Of a DNA stretch of 5,343 bases, positions 1 to 5,343 are shown one piece after another. This DNA comes from an uncultured Aliarcobacter sp. Lineage in GTDB: Bacteria > Campylobacterota > Campylobacteria > Campylobacterales > Arcobacteraceae. The stretch lies in NCBI GenBank assembly GCA_947629065.1, contig CANRCH010000118.1, positions 1-5,343 on the forward strand, given 5' to 3'. Positions within the stretch are counted from its first letter, which is position 1, and the number at the start of each line of letters is the position of its first letter. Position numbers and translations under genes: made by a program. The notes below the pieces were generated by a model, which was not told the origin of the DNA, ran no database searches, and was given only the letters and a program-made list of their open reading frames with translations.

Positions 1-234
1 AATTTCAGTTAAAGCGCCTTTGCTATAAAAGTTTAAAACCTCTTTTGGTTTATCTTTTCTCATTACAATATTTACATCAGGGCTTAGCTTTTTATAATAT
101 CCAGTTCCAACAGCTGAAACAACTCCTAATCCACCTTCAAGACTTACATGTCCTGCAAGTTGATCCCAGCTAATTCCAACACCCATTCCACCTTGAATGA
201 TTGGATGTTTTATTTCATATTTTCCTATTTTCAC
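1..234 (-). CDS. Nitronate monooxygenase-like flavoprotein (2-nitropropane dioxygenase family), N-terminal part only
   Basis: I translated this from the minus strand; 78 codons are visible and the frame runs off the left edge. The protein begins KIGKYEIKHPIIQGGMGVG and continues with a segment rich in glycine (SLEGGLGVVSAVGTGYY, about residues 31-47). The PIIQGGMG stretch at about residues 10-17 is the typical first beta strand and FMN-phosphate loop of the TIM-barrel nitronate monooxygenase/FabK/2-nitropropane dioxygenase family. Known members are cytoplasmic FMN enzymes that oxidise alkyl nitronates, while the related FabK reduces enoyl-ACP. The fragment cannot separate these, and the catalytic region is outside the window. 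The start is GTG: an AAAGGG Shine-Dalgarno sits 5 nt upstream, the match to family N-termini begins there, and no ATG is nearby. It begins 11 bp after tyrS with no terminator between, so it is probably the next gene of the same transcript. Family call is firm; substrate is unknown. Confidence 0.82.
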   Translation of the reverse strand, partial: MKIGKYEIKHPIIQGGMGVGISWDQLAGHVSLEGGLGVVSAVGTGYYKKLSPDVNIVMRKDKPKEVLNFYSKGALTEI

Positions 235-239
235 AAAAG

Positions 240-245
240 CCCTTT
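240..245 (-). promoter_or_regulatory. Ribosome binding site of the nitronate monooxygenase gene
   Basis: On the minus strand AAAGGG lies in the 11-bp tyrS-nitronate monooxygenase gap, 5 nt before a GTG codon. It decides the non-ATG start and, being only a few bases past the tyrS stop codon, suggests translational coupling to tyrS. Confidence 0.65.
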
Positions 246-1454
246 TTAATTTATTATTATTTTAGCGAAACTCTTTTTACCTTTTTGTAAAATATACTCA
301 CCTTTAGTTAAGTTTAACTTATCGTCGCTTATTTTCTCTTGATTTATAGACACTGCATTTGAATTTATATCTCTTCTTGCTTGAGAAGTTGAACTCACTA
401 AATTACTATCAACTAAAGCTTGGCATATCCAAATTTCATTATTAAATGTAAATTCAGGCATATCTGTAGGAATATCTTTTTTAGCAAATACCTTTTCAAA
501 CTCCTCTTTTGCTTTTATTCCAGCACCAGTTCCATGATATCTATCTACTATTTCAGCAGCTAAATCCTCTTTTACTTTTTTAGGGTGTAAACTTCCATTT
601 GAAACACCTATTTTAAGCTCTTCAATCTCTTTTAAACTTTTAGATGAAAGAAGTTCAAAATATCTCCACATAAGTTCATCTGATATTGATAAAACTTTTC
701 CAAACATATCAAATGCTTCATCTGTAACTCCAATATAGTTACCTAAAGATTTTGACATTTTTTGTACACCATCAAGACCTTCTAATATTGGAACCATAAT
801 TACAGCTTGATGTGCTTTACAGTTATAAGCTTTTTGTAAAGTTCTTCCCATAAGAAGGTTGAATTTTTGATCTGTTCCACCAAGCTCTATATCGCTTTTT
901 AGCGCAATTGAATCATATCCTTGAAGTAGTGGATATATAAATTCACTAACTGCAATTGGAGTATTGCTTGAGTATCTTTTTGAGAAATCATCACGCTCAA
1001 GCATTCTAGCAACTGTTAAGTTTGAAGCTAGATTTATAAGTCCACCAGTTCCAAGCTCATTTAGCCAAGAACTATTAAATACTACTTGAGTTTTATTTGG
1101 GTCTAAAATTTTAAAAACTTGCTCTTTATAAGTTTCTGCATTTTTTAGTACATCATCTCTACTTAAAACTTTTCTTGTTTCACTTTTTCCTGTTGGATCA
1201 CCAATTGTTGCAGTGAAATCTCCAATTACAAATTGAACTATTCCACCAAATTTTTGAAAAACTGCCATTTTTTGAATTAAAACTGTATGCCCTAAATGAA
1301 TATCAGGAGCAGTTGGGTCAAATCCAGCTTTTACATAGAAGTTTTCACCAGTTTCATAATATTTTCTTATTAATTTTTCAATAGCTTCAATATCAATAAT
1401 CTCAGCTGTTCCTCTTTTTACTTCTTCTAAAGCCTCTTTAATTTTATTTTCCAT
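246..1454 (-). CDS. tyrS: Tyrosyl-tRNA synthetase (KMSKS-type, TyrZ-like)
   Basis: This cytoplasmic class I aminoacyl-tRNA synthetase activates tyrosine with ATP and charges tRNA-Tyr. At 402 residues it is normal and complete for the family. The class I HIGH motif appears as HLGH at residues 53-56, within [15 protein letters not shown]. The tyrosine-pocket segments YPLLQGYDS (174-182) and ELGGTDQ (190-196) are present, and the second signature is an exact KMSKS at 232-236. Residues from about 342 to the end (ending in [12 protein letters not shown]) form the S4-like RNA-binding domain. Bacterial TyrRS falls into two groups; one, including the E. coli enzyme, has a KFGKT-like loop, whereas KMSKS marks the TyrZ-like group, as expected for Campylobacterota. 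The ATG start fits family length and has AAGG 7 nt upstream. The gene starts 9 bp after spoT and ends 11 bp before the flavoprotein gene, so it is internal to an operon. No T-box or other leader is present. Confidence 0.97.
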   Translation of the reverse strand: MENKIKEALEEVKRGTAEIIDIEAIEKLIRKYYETGENFYVKAGFDPTAPDIHLGHTVLIQKMAVFQKFGGIVQFVIGDFTATIGDPTGKSETRKVLSRDDVLKNAETYKEQVFKILDPNKTQVVFNSSWLNELGTGGLINLASNLTVARMLERDDFSKRYSSNTPIAVSEFIYPLLQGYDSIALKSDIELGGTDQKFNLLMGRTLQKAYNCKAHQAVIMVPILEGLDGVQKMSKSLGNYIGVTDEAFDMFGKVLSISDELMWRYFELLSSKSLKEIEELKIGVSNGSLHPKKVKEDLAAEIVDRYHGTGAGIKAKEEFEKVFAKKDIPTDMPEFTFNNEIWICQALVDSNLVSSTSQARRDINSNAVSINQEKISDDKLNLTKGEYILQKGKKSFAKIIIN

Positions 1455-1461
1455 CTTAAAA

Positions 1462-1465
1462 CCTT
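1462..1465 (-). promoter_or_regulatory. tyrS ribosome binding site overlapping the spoT stop codon
   Basis: AAGG on the minus strand shares its two A bases with the TAA stop of the upstream RelA/SpoT gene and lies 7 nt before the tyrS ATG. A ribosome terminating on spoT would therefore sit on the tyrS initiation site, which suggests coupled translation of the two genes. Confidence 0.6.
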
Positions 1466-3623
1466 ATTTATTATATGCATCTTTTTTAGATAAAATTTCT
1501 ATTAATTTAATCTCTTTTTCTACAATTTTTTTAACTTCATCTAAACTTGAAATATTTGATTCAAACTCAATATCACAATATTGACTAAGTGAGTGTTTTT
1601 GTCTTCCAAATGATACAAAAAGTATATAGAATTCATTTTTAGATAAATAGTTAAATACTTTTGCTAACTCACCTCTTGTGTTTGGAATACTTATTAAAAT
1701 TTTATATTTAAACACACTGTTTTTTGTCCAAGTACAAAATAGCATTTGATGATTTGCTTTTATTTTATTGTATGCTTTATCACACATTTTATGGTGAACA
1801 ACTGCTTCATTTGAATTTCTAAATGCAACTATATCATCCCCAAATTTTGGGTGACAACAGTGGTCAAATGAGATTGAATTTATATTAAAATTTGAGTGTA
1901 TTAAAATATTATCAAATTTAAACTCTTTTATTTTACTAGTTAATATTTTAAACCTAGCCATAAAGCCTTTTTCTCTAGCTATTTTTTTCTCTAAAAGTAA
2001 CTTTGCGTGTTTAAAATAGCTTAAAACTTGAGCAACTTTATATAGATTATCAACTTTATGTACTTCAATAATATTTTCATAATATCTAGAAAAAACTGTA
2101 TTTAAAATATTTCTTCCACTTAACTCATCTATCTCTTTTTGTTTTTGAGTACAAAGAATTCTTAGTTGTTTTTTAGCTTTTGTAGTTCTTACCATATCTA
2201 TCCAAGAACATCTAACACTAATCTCTTCACCTGTAACAATTTGTACAATATCTGTACTTCTTAAAACAGTTAAAAGTGGTTTTTTAATCTTATTTATATA
2301 GCAATATAGTGCTTTCTTACCAACATTTGAGTGAACTTCAAAAGCAAAATCATAAGCAGTTGAACCAATTGGAAGAATGAAAACTTCACCTTTTGGAGAG
2401 TAAACAATTATTTCATCATTAAATAAATTCTCTTTTGTTTCATTATAAAACTCTTCAATATTATCGTTTGAAAACTCCAAAGATTTAAGCCAGTTTAGAT
2501 TTGTTCCGCTTACATTTGTAGAAGTTTGATCTCCATTTTTATATGCCCAGTGAGCTGCTATTCCATACTCTGCAACTTTATTCATATCAAAAGAACGAAT
2601 TTGTATCTCATATATTTTTGAGTTATAAAAAACAGTTGTATGAATTGTTTGATAGCCGTTCTCTTTTGGAGTTGCTACATAATCTTTAAATCTTGAAACC
2701 AATGGTTTAAACTCTAAGTGTAGATGCCCCAAAGCTTTATAGCAATCAATATCATTTTCAACTAAAATTCTAATAGCAAAAAGATCTAGTACTTCATCAA
2801 TAGTAATACCTTTTCTTTGCATTTTTAAATATATTGAGTAGTGGTGTTTAATTCTTGAATAGATTTTTATTTTATTTATATCAAATCCATTTTTCTCTAA
2901 AAGAGTTTTTGTAACAGTTATAAAGTTATTAAAACTTAGTTGCATAGATTGTTCATTCTCTTTTAAGAAAAGATCAATTTTTTTATACTCTTCTGGATAA
3001 ATATAGAAAAATGCTAAATCTTCTAACTCATTTTTAAGTGTAGAAATACCAAGTCTATTTGCAATTGGAACATAAACAACTAAAGTCTCTTCAGCAATTC
3101 TTCTTTGTTTATGTGGAGGTAAAACAGCAAGTGTTAGCATATTGTGAAGTCTATCACAAAGTTTTACAATTAAAACTCTTGGGTCATCAATAGAAGTGAT
3201 TAGCATTTTTCTAAAAGTAAGTGCTGCTTGAACAATTTTTGAATCACTTGAATCTTTTGAAGTAATGAAGTTTTCTTCTCTAATATCACTTACTTTTGTA
3301 AGCCCTTTTACCATATTAGATACGTTTTTACCCCATCTTTCTTCAACATACTCTAAAGTATATGGAGTATCTTCAACAACATCGTGAAGTAGGGCAGTTG
3401 CAATTACATCTTCATCTTGTGAAAATTTACTTGTAACTGTTGCAACTAAAATTGGGTGAACACTATATGGTTCACCACTTTTTCTAAATTGACCTTCATG
3501 TGCTTCAATTATGAAATTAATAATTTCATAAAGTTTATCTGAAATATCTATTTGCTGTTTTAGTTTATTAATAGCACCATCAATTGTATTTACGCTTTGT
3601 ATATCTTTGAAAAATGGATTCAT
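1464..3623 (-). CDS. spoT: Bifunctional (p)ppGpp synthetase/hydrolase, long RelA/SpoT homologue
   Basis: This enzyme transfers pyrophosphate from ATP to GDP/GTP to make the alarmone (p)ppGpp and also hydrolyses it. The 719-residue length and domain order match long RSH proteins. An N-terminal HD hydrolase domain (about 35-190) contains RKSGEPYSVHP (47-57), LLHDVVEDT (78-86) and CDRLHNM (156-162); the probable metal ligands H56, H80, D81 and D157 are intact. The synthetase domain (about 250-362) has RIKHHYSIYLKM, GYQTIHT (323-329), EIQIR with E339, and HWAYK. It carries RFKD at 311-314, the RXKD form typical of bifunctional enzymes, not the EXDD form of RelA that only synthesises. A TGS domain (about 403-466), helical region, Cys-rich module (CCH 589-591, C614) and ACT domain (about 637-710) follow. 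The ATG has AGGT 5 nt upstream. Downstream of rpoZ by 21 bp and upstream of tyrS by 9 bp, it is operonic. Activity in both directions is predicted from motifs. Confidence 0.95.
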   Translation of the reverse strand: MNPFFKDIQSVNTIDGAINKLKQQIDISDKLYEIINFIIEAHEGQFRKSGEPYSVHPILVATVTSKFSQDEDVIATALLHDVVEDTPYTLEYVEERWGKNVSNMVKGLTKVSDIREENFITSKDSSDSKIVQAALTFRKMLITSIDDPRVLIVKLCDRLHNMLTLAVLPPHKQRRIAEETLVVYVPIANRLGISTLKNELEDLAFFYIYPEEYKKIDLFLKENEQSMQLSFNNFITVTKTLLEKNGFDINKIKIYSRIKHHYSIYLKMQRKGITIDEVLDLFAIRILVENDIDCYKALGHLHLEFKPLVSRFKDYVATPKENGYQTIHTTVFYNSKIYEIQIRSFDMNKVAEYGIAAHWAYKNGDQTSTNVSGTNLNWLKSLEFSNDNIEEFYNETKENLFNDEIIVYSPKGEVFILPIGSTAYDFAFEVHSNVGKKALYCYINKIKKPLLTVLRSTDIVQIVTGEEISVRCSWIDMVRTTKAKKQLRILCTQKQKEIDELSGRNILNTVFSRYYENIIEVHKVDNLYKVAQVLSYFKHAKLLLEKKIAREKGFMARFKILTSKIKEFKFDNILIHSNFNINSISFDHCCHPKFGDDIVAFRNSNEAVVHHKMCDKAYNKIKANHQMLFCTWTKNSVFKYKILISIPNTRGELAKVFNYLSKNEFYILFVSFGRQKHSLSQYCDIEFESNISSLDEVKKIVEKEIKLIEILSKKDAYNK

Positions 3624-3644
3624 AGTTTACCTAATAATAGACAA

Positions 3645-3863
3645 TTAGTTTTTATCTACTAAACCTTCAATTTTTAAAAGTCCACTTGCAATCTCATCAA
3701 TTGCAATATCTGTATATTTCATTTTTTGAGTATTTATCTCTAAAAGTGGTTTTGCACCTTTACTTAGCTCATCTGCTCTTTGACCAACAGCTATTGCTAA
3801 AATATATCTATCATTATCAACTTGTTTTAATGCTCTTGAAATTCTCTCTTCTAATCTTTCCAT
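3645..3863 (-). CDS. rpoZ: DNA-directed RNA polymerase omega subunit
   Basis: Omega binds the beta' subunit, assists assembly of RNA polymerase core, and in some proteobacteria forms part of ppGpp site 1. The 72-residue product is complete and of usual size for Campylobacterota. Family signatures are DNDRYILAIAVGQRADEL (16-33), equivalent to the NRFDLVLVAARRAR region of E. coli omega, then GAKPLLEINTQKMK (36-49) and the helix TDIAIDEIASGLL (51-63). The ATG has a good AAAGGA Shine-Dalgarno 6 nt upstream. It starts 18 bp after pyrH and ends 21 bp before the RelA/SpoT gene; the rpoZ-spoT pairing also exists in E. coli. The N-terminus reads MERLEERIS and lacks the literal MAR start important for ppGpp site 1 in E. 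coli, although EERI could occupy a similar place. The identification is strong despite the short length because motif and context agree. Confidence 0.93.
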   Translation of the reverse strand: MERLEERISRALKQVDNDRYILAIAVGQRADELSKGAKPLLEINTQKMKYTDIAIDEIASGLLKIEGLVDKN

Positions 3864-3881
3864 ATTTTTTCCTTTAAATAT

Positions 3882-5343
<1,462 letters not shown>

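Noticed and set aside
3630..3645. Promoter for spoT in the rpoZ-spoT gap (TATTAT-like sequence)
   Set aside because: It would place the transcription start at or inside the spoT start codon, and there is no T-tract or -35 element at proper spacing.
3686..3877. Open frame of 63 codons on the plus strand, antisense to rpoZ
   Set aside because: It lies almost wholly opposite rpoZ, has a low-complexity Leu/Tyr/Phe-rich translation expected from reading AT-rich coding DNA backwards, and shows no family motif. No convincing ribosome binding site was noted.

Overview
The window is AT-rich, densely coding, and carries every gene on the minus strand. It reads from right to left as: 3' part of a predicted AAA+/DUF4143-type ATP-binding protein, then pyrH, rpoZ, a bifunctional RelA/SpoT (p)ppGpp enzyme, tyrS, and the first 78 codons of a nitronate monooxygenase-like flavoprotein. 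The low GC, the strong A-ending and T-ending codon bias, the short 72-residue omega subunit, the KMSKS-type TyrRS and the pyrH-rpoZ-spoT-tyrS order all suggest a member of Campylobacterota. Protein flavour points to the Arcobacter/Aliarcobacter group, but that genus-level call is inference from recall and not from a search.

Right part (4651-5343): the C-terminal 230 residues of an ATP-binding protein whose AAA+ core lies outside the window. A 61-bp gap follows, the only intergenic space with room for a promoter. It holds a Campylobacterota-style T-tract followed by a TAAAAT -10 element, overlapping a small imperfect palindrome. Centre (1464-4589): pyrH, rpoZ and spoT are separated by 18 and 21 bp. 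Left part (1-1454): tyrS starts 9 bp after spoT, and the nitronate monooxygenase gene starts with GTG 11 bp after tyrS. No terminator-like hairpin is visible between pyrH and the left edge, so these five genes are best read as one operon.

The genes share a growth-control theme. UMP kinase supplies UDP/UTP for RNA, omega is an RNA polymerase subunit that in some bacteria forms part of a ppGpp-binding site, the RelA/SpoT homologue makes and degrades ppGpp, and TyrRS charges tRNA, the process whose failure triggers the stringent response. The nitronate monooxygenase has no obvious link to this theme.

This is mainly a conserved housekeeping region. I found no evidence for a new defence, mobile or RNA-based system. 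The points most worth a second look are the degenerate nuclease-like C-terminus of the ATPase-family protein, the altered Cys-rich domain of the RelA/SpoT protein, and the promoter/palindrome before pyrH. There is no gene-free stretch longer than 61 bp, and no tRNA, rRNA, CRISPR array, IS element or long repeat was seen.
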